From an uncultured Alphaproteobacteria bacterium (GTDB lineage Bacteria > Pseudomonadota > Alphaproteobacteria > HIMB59 > GCA-002718135), in the NCBI GenBank assembly GCA_902515745.1, contig CABXWB010000004.1, forward strand, positions 1 to 64,000: a DNA stretch of 64,000 nucleotides, in the 5' to 3' direction. Both the position numbers and the translations under genes were made by a program. Of the stretch, positions 17,286-26,386 are shown in pieces (the first letter of the stretch is position 1; each line of letters opens with the position of its first letter). The notes beneath the pieces were generated by a model that saw only the letters and a program-made list of their open reading frames with translations, did not search any database and was not told where the DNA came from.

Positions 17286-18304
17286 TACTTAATATTACCA
17301 AGCCTTATCGCATTTTTTTGAGCTTTTATGGCCAATTCCATAACTTTTAAACAATGTGATTGATCCATTGCAGTACTAGTTCTATTTACAACATCGCCCA
17401 TTAGTCTCTCAAAATATGTTAAAGGTTCTCTAGAAGCATTTTTGTATTCATATTTTTTATTATTAACTAAAAAAAGGTGATCTGTACCCTCTCTACCAAC
17501 TAGATCGACATATTTTCTTAATTCAATGTATCCTTTTGTGCCTAAAATTGTCAATCTGCCATCACCCCAATTAGGTAAAGCATCAGGTGTAAACCAGTCT
17601 ACCCTAATGTAACCTCTACCCTTATCTCCATGAATTAAAATTTCACCAAAATCTTCAAACTTATTATGTTCAGGATTTGAAAAATTACCTGTTGAAGAAT
17701 TTATAATTTCTACATTTTTAGATCCAGTAAAATATAAAAACTGATCTATTTGATGTGATGCAATATCACATAAGATACCACCATATTGATCGTAATCAAA
17801 AAACCATTCAGGTCTAGTTTGAATATTCAATCGGTGAGGTCCCATTCCAATTGTTTGAACAACATCTCCAATTTCGCCCGCTTGAATTAAATCATAGGCA
17901 ACTTGAACTGAAGGCACTTCAAATCTTTCAGAAAAATCAATTGAAAATATTTTTCCTGTTTTTTTTGTAGTATTTTCAATTTCTTTAAGCTGTTCTAAAG
18001 TTGTACAACCAGGTTTATCTAACATTACATCTTTTCCAGCATTCATGCACTCAATAGCTAAAGCTGCTCTTTTAACTGGAATGTCTGCTATCAATACTAA
18101 TTCAATTTCTTTATTTTTTAATAAATCCTCTTTATTTGTAAAGCGGGGTATATCTGGATGTTTTTCATTAAAATCTTTTGTAATTTTATTATCCGTTTCA
18201 TTCCACCAACCAACACATTCGCATCCTAAATTTAACATACCATTTAATTGTCCAAAAATGTGCCTGTGCTCAATACCCATTGCAGCTACTTTAATTTTTC
18301 TCAT
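17285..18304 (-). CDS. Gfo/Idh/MocA family oxidoreductase
   Basis: A 339-residue family member with an N-terminal Rossmann segment (KVAAMGIEHRHIFGQL), LDKPGCTTL near residue 95 in place of the usual EKP, and GGILCDIASHQIDQF near 176. The Asp for Glu change in EKP is seen in several sugar oxidoreductases. It lies between a second Gfo/Idh/MocA gene (10 nt away) and the uronate isomerase-like gene (TAATG). Likely oxidises the sugar imported by the upstream transporter. Confidence 0.85.
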   Translation of the reverse strand: MRKIKVAAMGIEHRHIFGQLNGMLNLGCECVGWWNETDNKITKDFNEKHPDIPRFTNKEDLLKNKEIELVLIADIPVKRAALAIECMNAGKDVMLDKPGCTTLEQLKEIENTTKKTGKIFSIDFSERFEVPSVQVAYDLIQAGEIGDVVQTIGMGPHRLNIQTRPEWFFDYDQYGGILCDIASHQIDQFLYFTGSKNVEIINSSTGNFSNPEHNKFEDFGEILIHGDKGRGYIRVDWFTPDALPNWGDGRLTILGTKGYIELRKYVDLVGREGTDHLFLVNNKKYEYKNASREPLTYFERLMGDVVNRTSTAMDQSHCLKVMELAIKAQKNAIRLGNIK

Positions 18305-18314
18305 AATTAAATAT

Positions 18315-19343
18315 TTACTCCATTGTAATTAGTTTATTTTTTTTAGATGATTCTATCATTGCATCAATTAGATAATGAACCTTCAATGCCTCTTTTCCAG
18401 TGATTTCAAATCTTTCCTTTTTCGTAATTGATTTTGCAAAATTAAGTATAAGATCTTTATGCCAATCAAATGGAAAAGCCATGGGATCAGCACTACCCCC
18501 AGTTCCGGATTCCTCTCCATACTCTTCTTTCTCACCATTCCTCCAATTAATAATTAGTGTTCCTGCCTCAAGTTTAACTGTTGCATTTTCACAATGAAGA
18601 ACAATTGACTCTGATGAGCCTGGAAAAACACTCGTTGAGGCGAATAAAGATGCAATTACGCTATTTTTAAATTTAATACCACCAGTTACAAAATTTTCTG
18701 ACTCCATTTTATGAAACTTTGTAGTTTCTGCCATTACCATCACATTTTTAACATCCCCTAAAAGACTGATAGCAAGATCAAGTGTATGAATAGCTTGGCT
18801 TATAAGAACTCCTCCACCATCTCTCTTATATGTTCCTCTGCCTGGTCCATCATAATATGACTGTTCTCGCCACCATGGAATATTGATTTGAGCTGAAAAA
18901 ATTTGACCAAATTTATTCTCATTTATGAATAATTTTAATTTAATTGAGGATTTTCTAAATCTATGTTGGAAAACTATACCAAGATTAACTTTATTATTTT
19001 CACAAATTGAAACTATACTTTTTGCATTTTCTAAAGTTCGTTCAATAGGTTTTTCCATTAAGATATGTTTTCCATATTTACTAAATTGCTCTACTAGTTC
19101 TAATCGTTGATTTGGAGGAGTGATGATATCTACCATGTCAACTTCAGGATTATTATAAATACTATCAATATCCTTAAATGAATTAAAATTATAATTTTTA
19201 GAAAAATTTTCTCTTTTTTCCTTATTTCGAGAAAAAACTCCAACTACATTAATATCATCTTGTAATTCATTTAAAGCCAAGGCATGGGGTTTTGCAGCCA
19301 TACCCGTACCAATAATAGCAAGTCCAATTTTTTTAGAACTCAT
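18315..19343 (-). CDS. Gfo/Idh/MocA family oxidoreductase
   Basis: A 342-residue protein with AIIGTGMAAKPHALAL near residue 9, MEKPIERT near 95 and DGGGVLISQAIHTLDLA near 173 (catalytic-type His). It is coupled by TAATG to the ATPase gene upstream. Different enough from the adjacent paralogue that this is not a recent tandem duplication. Probable NAD(P)-dependent sugar dehydrogenase of unknown specificity. Confidence 0.86.
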   Translation of the reverse strand: MSSKKIGLAIIGTGMAAKPHALALNELQDDINVVGVFSRNKEKRENFSKNYNFNSFKDIDSIYNNPEVDMVDIITPPNQRLELVEQFSKYGKHILMEKPIERTLENAKSIVSICENNKVNLGIVFQHRFRKSSIKLKLFINENKFGQIFSAQINIPWWREQSYYDGPGRGTYKRDGGGVLISQAIHTLDLAISLLGDVKNVMVMAETTKFHKMESENFVTGGIKFKNSVIASLFASTSVFPGSSESIVLHCENATVKLEAGTLIINWRNGEKEEYGEESGTGGSADPMAFPFDWHKDLILNFAKSITKKERFEITGKEALKVHYLIDAMIESSKKNKLITME

Positions 19344-20425
19344 TAAATATTTTTTTTTGATACAGACATGCCATTCTCTTCAAAAAGATGAACTGAATCT
19401 CTTTTAAAACGAAGATATAATTCTTCTCCCTTATTTATTTTATATTGCCCAGTATGATGAACAATTAATTGTTTTATATCTTTACCCTGACAATAAAAAT
19501 AAGTTTCACTTCCCAGCTGTTCAGTAAAATCAACATTTACTTTCAAATCTGAATTTTGCTGTTCACATACTTCTATATGTTCAGGCCTTATCCCAAGAGA
19601 ATAAGGTGTATTATTTTGTAAATTTTTATGATTTGTTTGTAAATTCAATGCATCTGAAATTAAATTAAATGAACCAGACTTATAAATTGCATTAACTTTT
19701 ATAAAATTCATTTTTGGTGATCCAATAAATCCAGCTACAAAAATATCACTGGGATTATTATATAAATCAAGAGGAGCTCCTGCTTGTGCAACATAACCAT
19801 TATTTAAAACTACTATTTGATCAGCCAATGTCATTGCTTCAACTTGATCATGTGTAACATAAATCATTGTACCACCGATTTTTTCATGAAGTGCTGATAA
19901 TTCTTTTCTCATTGTTACTCTTAACTCAGCATCAAGATTAGATAAGGGCTCATCAAATAAAAATGCTTTTGGATCTCTAACTATTGCTCTGCCAATAGCC
20001 ACTCTTTGTCTTTGACCACCTGAAAGAGCTTTTGGTTTTCTTTTAAGATACTCTTCAATTTGTAAAAGTTTAGCTGCGCTATTAACTTTTTCTTCAATTG
20101 TTTTTTTATTAATTTTTAGATTTTCCAATGCAAAGGCCATATTTTTAAAAACAGACATGTGAGGATACAAAGCATATGATTGAAAAACCATTGCCAAACC
20201 TCTTTCTGAAGCGGGTATATTACTTACTTCATTTCCATCAATTAAAATTTCTCCTGATGTAATTCTTTCTAATCCAGCAATAATTCTTAATAATGTTGAT
20301 TTACCACATCCAGAGGGGCCAACTAAAACTAGAAATTTACCACTTTCAACTTTTAAATCAACTCCATGAATTACTTCTGTCTGATCATAACTTTTAAAAA
20401 TTTCTTTTAATATGATTTCAGTCAT
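19343..20425 (-). CDS. Sugar ABC importer ATPase, MalK/UgpC type
   Basis: The 360-residue ATPase of a CUT1 importer. Walker A GPSGCGKST is near residue 36, Q-loop MVFQSYALYPHM near 79, signature LSGGQRQRVAIGRA near 134, Walker B AFLFDEPLSNLD near 153 and VTHDQVEAM near 187. A C-terminal OB/TOBE region follows from about 240. It overlaps the dehydrogenase gene by ATGA. Because the second CUT1 locus (50373-53583) has no ATPase, this protein could serve both. Confidence 0.93.
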   Translation of the reverse strand: MTEIILKEIFKSYDQTEVIHGVDLKVESGKFLVLVGPSGCGKSTLLRIIAGLERITSGEILIDGNEVSNIPASERGLAMVFQSYALYPHMSVFKNMAFALENLKINKKTIEEKVNSAAKLLQIEEYLKRKPKALSGGQRQRVAIGRAIVRDPKAFLFDEPLSNLDAELRVTMRKELSALHEKIGGTMIYVTHDQVEAMTLADQIVVLNNGYVAQAGAPLDLYNNPSDIFVAGFIGSPKMNFIKVNAIYKSGSFNLISDALNLQTNHKNLQNNTPYSLGIRPEHIEVCEQQNSDLKVNVDFTEQLGSETYFYCQGKDIKQLIVHHTGQYKINKGEELYLRFKRDSVHLFEENGMSVSKKNI

Positions 20426-21435
20426 CTATCTCTTCTCATTATTGCTTTGTCTGGATCAGCGTGTTGTAAGTATATAGGTGGCATCCCATTCAAGATTTTT
20501 TTTATATCATTCATCATCATATCTCTTATATTTTTATATGAATAATCTAAAGCACCTGCAACATGTGAAGTAAATAAAATATTAGATTTTTTTCTAAAAG
20601 TTGAATCTACTGGCACGGGCTCGACTGGATATACATCTATAGCTGCTCTAAAATGTTCATTTTCAGCAAGTTCAATAAATTCATCAAAATCAACTACCTC
20701 CGCTCTACTGACTAGAACTACTGAACTATTTTTTCTAATTAATTTTAATTTATCTTTACTAATAAATCCTTCATTTTCAGTAGTAACTCCAGCTAATATG
20801 AATATAAATTTATTGTTAGATAATAAATCATCAATCGATACAGGGTTTACTCCCTGGTTTTCTAAGTATTCATTAGATAACCATGGATCAAATACTGAAA
20901 TTTTGCAGTTAAATGGTTTTAACAAAGGAAGTAAACTTTTTGCTAAATTTCCAAACCCAATTAACCCAACATTTGAGTTAAAAAGTGTGTAAGCAAATTT
21001 ATTTTCTTTAATTCCATATTGCTCTTCAGAATTTAAAAATTTTTTGTAAACTCCCAAAACATTTCTAGATAGTGAGATTGCGTAACCTATACAAGCTTCA
21101 GCAACAGCAGGAGCCATGGCAGGTGCAGCTGATAAAACATAAATACCTCTTTTATGTGCTTCATGATAATCAATATTAGGCTCCCAATTTGCTTTGACAT
21201 TAATAATCGCTTTAATTTTTTTTGATTTATCTAAGCGTTCTTTTGGCATGGCAGTCTGACCAACTAATATTTCAATTTCTTCAATATTCTTTTCTACAAG
21301 TTCATCAGGAGCTCGACTACCAAAGTGATAGACTAAATTAGATATTTTTTCTAATTCAGTCTTAACGTCATTGGTAAAAACCATTTCTTCATTTCTTGGA
21401 TAAGGATCAAAAAAAATTAGAGGTTTGTCTTGCAT
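20422..21435 (-). CDS. D-isomer-specific 2-hydroxyacid dehydrogenase
   Basis: An NAD-dependent 2-hydroxyacid dehydrogenase of about 337 residues. The nucleotide motif GLIGFGNLAKS, catalytic Arg in VLVSRAEVV, Glu in VYPVEPVP and His in LFTSHVAGA are visible in order. The open frame extends 37 codons further upstream, but that part lies inside the permease gene. The ATG used here forms a TAATG junction with the permease stop, so I take it as the real start. It interrupts a transporter operon, suggesting the imported compound is, or becomes, a hydroxy acid. Confidence 0.85.
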   Translation of the reverse strand: MQDKPLIFFDPYPRNEEMVFTNDVKTELEKISNLVYHFGSRAPDELVEKNIEEIEILVGQTAMPKERLDKSKKIKAIINVKANWEPNIDYHEAHKRGIYVLSAAPAMAPAVAEACIGYAISLSRNVLGVYKKFLNSEEQYGIKENKFAYTLFNSNVGLIGFGNLAKSLLPLLKPFNCKISVFDPWLSNEYLENQGVNPVSIDDLLSNNKFIFILAGVTTENEGFISKDKLKLIRKNSSVVLVSRAEVVDFDEFIELAENEHFRAAIDVYPVEPVPVDSTFRKKSNILFTSHVAGALDYSYKNIRDMMMNDIKKILNGMPPIYLQHADPDKAIMRRDR

Positions 21436-22499
21436 TACTTCATACCCGTACTTGCTATTCCTGTTGTTATAAATTTTTGTAAGTAAGCAAATATAATTGC
21501 TATAGGTAATAAAGTTACCATAGTCATTGATAATACATAATTCCACTGACTAGTTAGTTCTCCATGAAATGCATTTAATCCAATTTGTAATGTATAAACT
21601 TCACTTTTTGATAAAACTATTAAAGGCCATAAGAAATCATTCCATCTCCACATTATGGAAAAAATTGCTAAAACTGCAATAGCCGGTATAGATAAAGGTA
21701 AGACAACTCGCCAATAAATTGCCCATTCACTTGCGTGATCCATTCTTGCTGCCTCTATAAGCTCTCTTGGCAATGTAAGCATATATTGACGAAGTAAAAA
21801 AACCCCTGTTGGTGTTGCAGCTCCTGGAAGAATTACACCCCATAATGAATTTATCATTCCAAAGTTTGCAACTACGTAAAAAACAGGAACCAAAATTATG
21901 GTTAGTGGAATTAGTAATGTACCTATAACAAAAACAAGTGCAAAATTTTTACCTCTAAATTCATATATAGACAGTGCATAAGCTGCCATCGAATTTATTA
22001 TCAAAGTTATTATTGTTGCAACAACAGTAATGAAAGTTGAGTTTTTGAAATAAAGTAAAAAATCATATTTTCTTAAAGGATCAACGTAGTTTTCCCATTG
22101 AATTTTAAATTCTCTAATTTTTTCTCTTTTATCAATTGGTACTTTTACTGTTTCTCCTGGGTTTAGAGGATCAACCATTTTAGCATTTATTCCAATTCTT
22201 TTAATTTGTGCTAACTGCTTTACTGAGCCATCTTCTTGCGTCACATTAAAAATTGGTAGAGGTTTATCGTATCCTTCAACATCAACTTGAATTTGTGAAA
22301 GTGGCAGAATTGTTGGAGGATATTCTTGTATACCTGCTAATGTCTTTAGTGAAGATAATCCTAACCAAACAACCGGACCAAACATTAAAAAAACGCCTAG
22401 AAATAAATAAAAATAAGAAAAATAATCTGTCCAATGATATTTATTTTTATATCTTTTTTTTGTAGCGATTTTTATTATTCTTGAAGCTGTTTCAGACAT
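21435..22499 (-). CDS. Sugar ABC importer permease, MalG type
   Basis: A 354-residue inner-membrane permease of a CUT1 system with six hydrophobic segments. The EAA-type loop is EAARMDHASEWAIYWRVVLP near residue 235. Between TM1 and TM2 lies an unusually long soluble segment of about 75 residues (around 55-130) predicted to face the periplasm; ordinary MalG-type permeases of about 280 residues lack it. Paired with the MalF-type gene 1 nt upstream. Confidence 0.9.
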   Translation of the reverse strand: MSETASRIIKIATKKRYKNKYHWTDYFSYFYLFLGVFLMFGPVVWLGLSSLKTLAGIQEYPPTILPLSQIQVDVEGYDKPLPIFNVTQEDGSVKQLAQIKRIGINAKMVDPLNPGETVKVPIDKREKIREFKIQWENYVDPLRKYDFLLYFKNSTFITVVATIITLIINSMAAYALSIYEFRGKNFALVFVIGTLLIPLTIILVPVFYVVANFGMINSLWGVILPGAATPTGVFLLRQYMLTLPRELIEAARMDHASEWAIYWRVVLPLSIPAIAVLAIFSIMWRWNDFLWPLIVLSKSEVYTLQIGLNAFHGELTSQWNYVLSMTMVTLLPIAIIFAYLQKFITTGIASTGMK

Positions 22500-22500
22500 A

Positions 22501-23532
22501 TTAAATTTCTTGATGTTTACTTTCTTTGTTACGACTAAAATATAATTGCATAAGTGTTAAAAATAAAAGTACCACACCAAGAACCATAGATGCAGCTGCA
22601 GCAAGACCAAAATTTTGTACAGATCCAGATGAAGCAAATCCTGTGGTAAAAATATATTGAACAATCAATGATGTAGATGTTCCAGGTCCTCCACCAGTTA
22701 AGACATATATTTCATCGAATGTTTGAACACCTTTTATTGAAGCAAGAATAAATACAACTAATAAATTTGGCATTAGAAGAGGTAAAGTTATTCTAAAGAA
22801 AATTCTTTCTCGACTAGTTCCGTCCATTTCGGCTGCCTCATATAAATTTGGAGGTATTGCTTGAAGACCTGCTAATACAATCAGAGTGTAAAAACCCATA
22901 TGTGCCCATATTGATACAAAGATTACAGATGCCATAGCCCATGATGGATCAGTTAAAAAAGATACTTTGTCTCCACCATAAGATTCGATAATAGCATTAA
23001 AAGCTCCATTTTTTAGCAATATCCATTGCCAAATCAAACCAACAACAACTGGTGACAATAAAACAGGGAAAAAAAATACTGATCTAAAAAAACCTCTGCC
23101 AATAATTTTCTTATTTAATATCACGGCAGTCAAGACCGAAAAGAAAATCATTAAGCCAACTTGAAAAACAACAAAAAATATAGTGTTATAAACTCCTCTC
23201 CAAAAAAAATCTTCTGTACATGTATTTGGGTTTAAGTAACTCTCACAATCAAATAACTGATCGTATTGTTTTGTTGTAGGAAGTTCTCTCTCAGCAAATA
23301 ATAGTTCATCACCAGATGATAGCGAAAAGAAAAAGTTTGCAACAAGAGGGATTATTACAAATAATCCAAAAAAAATTAAATTTGGAAGCAAAAAAATATA
23401 TGGCATATTTCTTACACCAATAATTTTTTGAATTGGCCACATGATTAAATCAATGGCATGCATTAAAAATGCAAAAGGAATGTTTAAAATTCTTAGGAAA
23501 AAATTTTTTGTTTGATTTCTAATATTTTCCAT
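22501..23532 (-). CDS. Sugar ABC importer permease, MalF type
   Basis: A 343-residue inner-membrane permease. Hydrophobic segments include PYIFLLPNLIFFGLFVIIPL near residue 44, and the EAA loop is EAAEMDGTSRERIFFRITLP near 232. The periplasmic loop after TM1 contains two cysteines in FDCESYLNPNTCTED that could form a disulfide. It is preceded by a terminator hairpin and has no clear ribosome site. Confidence 0.9.
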   Translation of the reverse strand: MENIRNQTKNFFLRILNIPFAFLMHAIDLIMWPIQKIIGVRNMPYIFLLPNLIFFGLFVIIPLVANFFFSLSSGDELLFAERELPTTKQYDQLFDCESYLNPNTCTEDFFWRGVYNTIFFVVFQVGLMIFFSVLTAVILNKKIIGRGFFRSVFFFPVLLSPVVVGLIWQWILLKNGAFNAIIESYGGDKVSFLTDPSWAMASVIFVSIWAHMGFYTLIVLAGLQAIPPNLYEAAEMDGTSRERIFFRITLPLLMPNLLVVFILASIKGVQTFDEIYVLTGGGPGTSTSLIVQYIFTTGFASSGSVQNFGLAAAASMVLGVVLLFLTLMQLYFSRNKESKHQEI

Positions 23533-23543
23533 TAAATGATTTC

Positions 23544-23573
23544 GAAAAAAAGCTGCTCAAAAAGAGCAGCTTT
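23544..23573 (-). terminator. Intrinsic terminator/attenuator after binding-protein gene
   Basis: AAAGCTGCTC (23549-23558) and GAGCAGCTTT (23564-23573) form a 10-bp stem with a 5-base loop. On the minus strand a run of Ts follows. It sits between the binding-protein stop and the MalF-type permease start. Confidence 0.87.
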
Positions 23574-23597
23574 ATATTTTTATTATTTTGGATGTAA

Positions 23598-24875
23598 TTA
23601 TCCGCCGTATTTTTCTTTAAGTTGTTTTTCAACATCTTCATCCATACGCTCCCAAGCTTCATTCATTGTCATTTCACCAACAATAGCTTGTCCAAGTCTT
23701 GAGATAATTGCATTAAACATTATACGGTTGTCAACATGTGCCTGAAGATCAAAAGCAACTTGATCAATAGTTGGCACTGCACCAGCAAAAGTGTTTAAGG
23801 CATGTTTAGCATTTGGATCATCAGTTTGATAGTCAACTTGTAGATCTAAGTGTCCAGGGATAGCAAGAACTTGACCAATAAAACTACTTAGTTGTTCTTT
23901 ACTTGAAAGATAATCCATTACCTTTCCAACAGCAGGATTAGCATTGAATGCTAATAGTGCATTTCCACCTGGCATTCCAGTACATGCAGCAGGACCACAT
24001 GGAGCTGGTACAGCCCACCAATCAAAATCATCCCCAACTTCATTTGCGAATCTTCCAATTTGCCATGAACCACTCATCATGAAAACTACTTCAGCAGCAT
24101 TCCACCAGTCATTTGGAGCATGGTATTTTGATCCTGAAACTGATCCCCAAAGATCTTTAGACATAGTACCTGCTTGGTGCCAATCATAAAGCATTTGAGT
24201 CATAGCCTTTAATCCATCATCAACTAATTTTGGATCGCCGCTTGAGTCAAAGTATTTCGCGCCCATAGATATTGCTGGGCCTGAAACACGGTGACCTGAT
24301 CTATCCCAAGCCATTGGAATAGGAGTTCCTGTTTTTTCAGCTACTTCAATTGAAACTGCTGCCCATTCTTCCCAAGTTGCACCAGGGCCCAATAGATCTA
24401 CACCAGCTTGTTCAAATAGAGTTTTATTTACATATGGACCAGTAACAGTCATAGTAGAATGAAAACCGTGAATTGAAGTTGAATCTCCAGGCTTACGATA
24501 CCAATTTAAAAAAGGACCGAAGCTTTTTTCATAGTAACTTGGATCAGCTACATAAGGTGTAATATCAGCATAATATTTGTTTAATCCACCAAGATCAGTA
24601 ACACGAGCAATGTCAGGACCTTCTCCGGCAGCAAGCTGAATAGGTAAAGTGTTCATTATTGCATCGTATGGTACAATATCTAAAATTACATTTATATCTG
24701 GATTAGCTGCATTAAACTCATCAATTTGTGCTGCAATTGGCACATTTTCTTTATCTCCATCACCATACCACATAATACGTACATCTGTGGCAGCAAAAGA
24801 AACTGTAGAAATTAAAGTTAATGAGAATGAAACTAAAGCTACAGATATTGCTTTTAAAATAAACTTAAAGTTCAT
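23598..24875 (-). CDS. Extracellular sugar-binding protein, family 1 (MalE type)
   Basis: A CUT1 binding protein of about 425 residues. A signal peptide (NFKFILKAISVALVSFSLTL...TVSFA) is followed by ATDVRIMWYGDGD. Typical family 1 text includes EFNAANPDINV, GPDIARVTD, MSGSWQIGRFA and a Trp-rich ligand region. The frame is open for 57 codons upstream, but GGAGG at 24883-24887 fixes the start at one of two adjacent ATGs; 24875 has the better 7-nt spacing, with 24878 as alternative. Substrate unknown; the uronate isomerase-like and Gfo/Idh/MocA genes downstream suggest a uronic acid or inositol-like sugar. Confidence 0.9.
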   Translation of the reverse strand: MNFKFILKAISVALVSFSLTLISTVSFAATDVRIMWYGDGDKENVPIAAQIDEFNAANPDINVILDIVPYDAIMNTLPIQLAAGEGPDIARVTDLGGLNKYYADITPYVADPSYYEKSFGPFLNWYRKPGDSTSIHGFHSTMTVTGPYVNKTLFEQAGVDLLGPGATWEEWAAVSIEVAEKTGTPIPMAWDRSGHRVSGPAISMGAKYFDSSGDPKLVDDGLKAMTQMLYDWHQAGTMSKDLWGSVSGSKYHAPNDWWNAAEVVFMMSGSWQIGRFANEVGDDFDWWAVPAPCGPAACTGMPGGNALLAFNANPAVGKVMDYLSSKEQLSSFIGQVLAIPGHLDLQVDYQTDDPNAKHALNTFAGAVPTIDQVAFDLQAHVDNRIMFNAIISRLGQAIVGEMTMNEAWERMDEDVEKQLKEKYGG

Positions 24876-24971
24876 CATATATCCTCCAATTTTTTTCAGA
24901 CTAAAACATATTAAATTATTATATACAAGGAATAAAAACCTAGAAATAATGGTAAATTTTAAATTAAATAA

Positions 24972-24994
24972 TAATATTTTATAAAAAAATATTA
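24972..24994. promoter_or_regulatory. AT-rich inverted repeat upstream of the FucI-like gene
   Basis: TAATATTTT and AAAATATTA with a 5-base centre, in the 137-nt divergent spacer between the binding-protein gene and the isomerase gene. It may be an operator or a chance palindrome in AT-rich DNA. Confidence 0.25.
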
Positions 24995-25012
24995 TAAATA
25001 TATCAAAATTCA

Positions 25013-26386
25013 ATGATTGGTTATTTAGCATTAGCAAGAGATACATTTGATATAAATTATGCTTTAGATAATAAAAAGTGGTTTGAAAAGTTTATAGATA
25101 TTTTAGACATTAAATATTCACCGTTTAATGAATTAATAACCAATGATGTAACAGGAAAAAAAGCTATTAGTTATTTTAGAAAACTAAATTGTACCAAATA
25201 TATAATTGCTCAAACAACTTTCACAGATGCAAAATTTATAACAAGTTTTGCTAAAACATTTAATAAACCAATACATTTAATAAGTTTTAAAGAGCCAAGA
25301 ACAGGTAAGCGATTAAGATTGAACTCTTTATGTGGTGTAAATCTTGCTATGCATTCTTTAATCAAATTAAAATATAAGCCAGAATTTTCAATATTTATTA
25401 ATAATAAATTATTCGAAATGGAAAGAATTAATAATTTTATAAAGAATAAAAAAATTTTAAAGAATACTAGATTAAAAAAAATAAAAAGTTCTAAAAAAGA
25501 AAATAACAAAATTTTTTCTAAGACAAAGAATTTAGGACTTGTTGGCAAAAGACCAGATGGTTTTTTTACCTGTGATTATAATAATAAAGAAATAGAAAAA
25601 AAATTAAATTACAATCTCAAGAAAATTAAATTAGAAACTTTATTTAATATTTCTAAAAATGTTAGCACTAAAGATATTACAAAAACTAAAAATCAAATAA
25701 AAAAAGATTTGAAATCAGTCTCAAAGTTAAATGCAAATGAGTTAAATAAAAGTATTTCAATATTTCATGGACTAGAAAAAATAAAAAATGACAATAAAAT
25801 TGATACTTTTGCAATTAAGTGCTGGCCTGAAATGTTTACTCAATTTGGCTGTGCATCATGTGGTCCAATGGCTATGATGAATGAAAAAGGCGTTAGTAGT
25901 GCATGTGAAGCTGATGTCTTAGGAAGTATAAGTTGTGATATTTTAAAAAAGATAAATAATAAACCTTCACTTTTAGTAGATGTTGTTGATTGTGATCCCA
26001 AAACCGATACTTTAGTTTTTTGGCATTGTGGATTAGCTCCAATTAGTATGGCAAAAAAAAATACTGCAAGTGCAACTGTACATTCTAATAGAAGGAAAGC
26101 ATTGCTACATGATTTTGCATTTAGACCTGGCAAAATAACAATATTTAGAGTGTCAAAATCAGAAAATAAATTAAAATTTATTGTTATGAAAGGTGAAGTT
26201 TTAGATAAAAAAAATTCATTTTCAGGTACTTCGGGTGTTGTTAAATTTCAAAAAAATACCTATCAAAAATTAGTTAGCTTATTCACGTCTGGTATCGAAC
26301 ATCATTTAGCATTCACATATGGAGATGTATATTCAGAAATAAAAAAATTAAGTGCGCAATTAAATATTCCAATTTACACAGCATGA
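25013..26386 (+). CDS. FucI/AraA-like sugar isomerase (COG2407 type)
   Basis: A 457-residue member of the L-fucose/L-arabinose isomerase family. The N-terminal domain has GYLALARDTFDINYA at 3-17, QTTFTDA near 66 and RTGKRLRLNSLCGVNLAMHS near 96. The C-terminal domain has CWPEMFTQFGCASCGPMAMM near 275, ACEADVLGSISC near 301 and FWHCGLAP near 339, where metal-binding Glu and His are expected. The middle (about 145-245) is Lys/Asn-rich and poorly conserved. It is far from E. coli FucI (591 aa), so the true sugar is unknown. Coupled by ATGA to a Gfo/Idh/MocA gene. A role as sulfoquinovose isomerase is possible given the neighbouring kinase and comDE. Confidence 0.78.
   Translation: MIGYLALARDTFDINYALDNKKWFEKFIDILDIKYSPFNELITNDVTGKKAISYFRKLNCTKYIIAQTTFTDAKFITSFAKTFNKPIHLISFKEPRTGKRLRLNSLCGVNLAMHSLIKLKYKPEFSIFINNKLFEMERINNFIKNKKILKNTRLKKIKSSKKENNKIFSKTKNLGLVGKRPDGFFTCDYNNKEIEKKLNYNLKKIKLETLFNISKNVSTKDITKTKNQIKKDLKSVSKLNANELNKSISIFHGLEKIKNDNKIDTFAIKCWPEMFTQFGCASCGPMAMMNEKGVSSACEADVLGSISCDILKKINNKPSLLVDVVDCDPKTDTLVFWHCGLAPISMAKKNTASATVHSNRRKALLHDFAFRPGKITIFRVSKSENKLKFIVMKGEVLDKKNSFSGTSGVVKFQKNTYQKLVSLFTSGIEHHLAFTYGDVYSEIKKLSAQLNIPIYTA

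Noticed and set aside
20422-21546. Longer open frame for the 2-hydroxyacid dehydrogenase
   Set aside because: The extra 37 codons lie inside the permease gene; the ATG at 21435 gives a TAATG junction and a family-like N-terminus.
24876-25046. N-terminal extension of the MalE-type binding protein
   Set aside because: The extension would put a hydrophobic stretch before the signal peptide and overlap the divergent isomerase gene; GGAGG fixes the downstream start.
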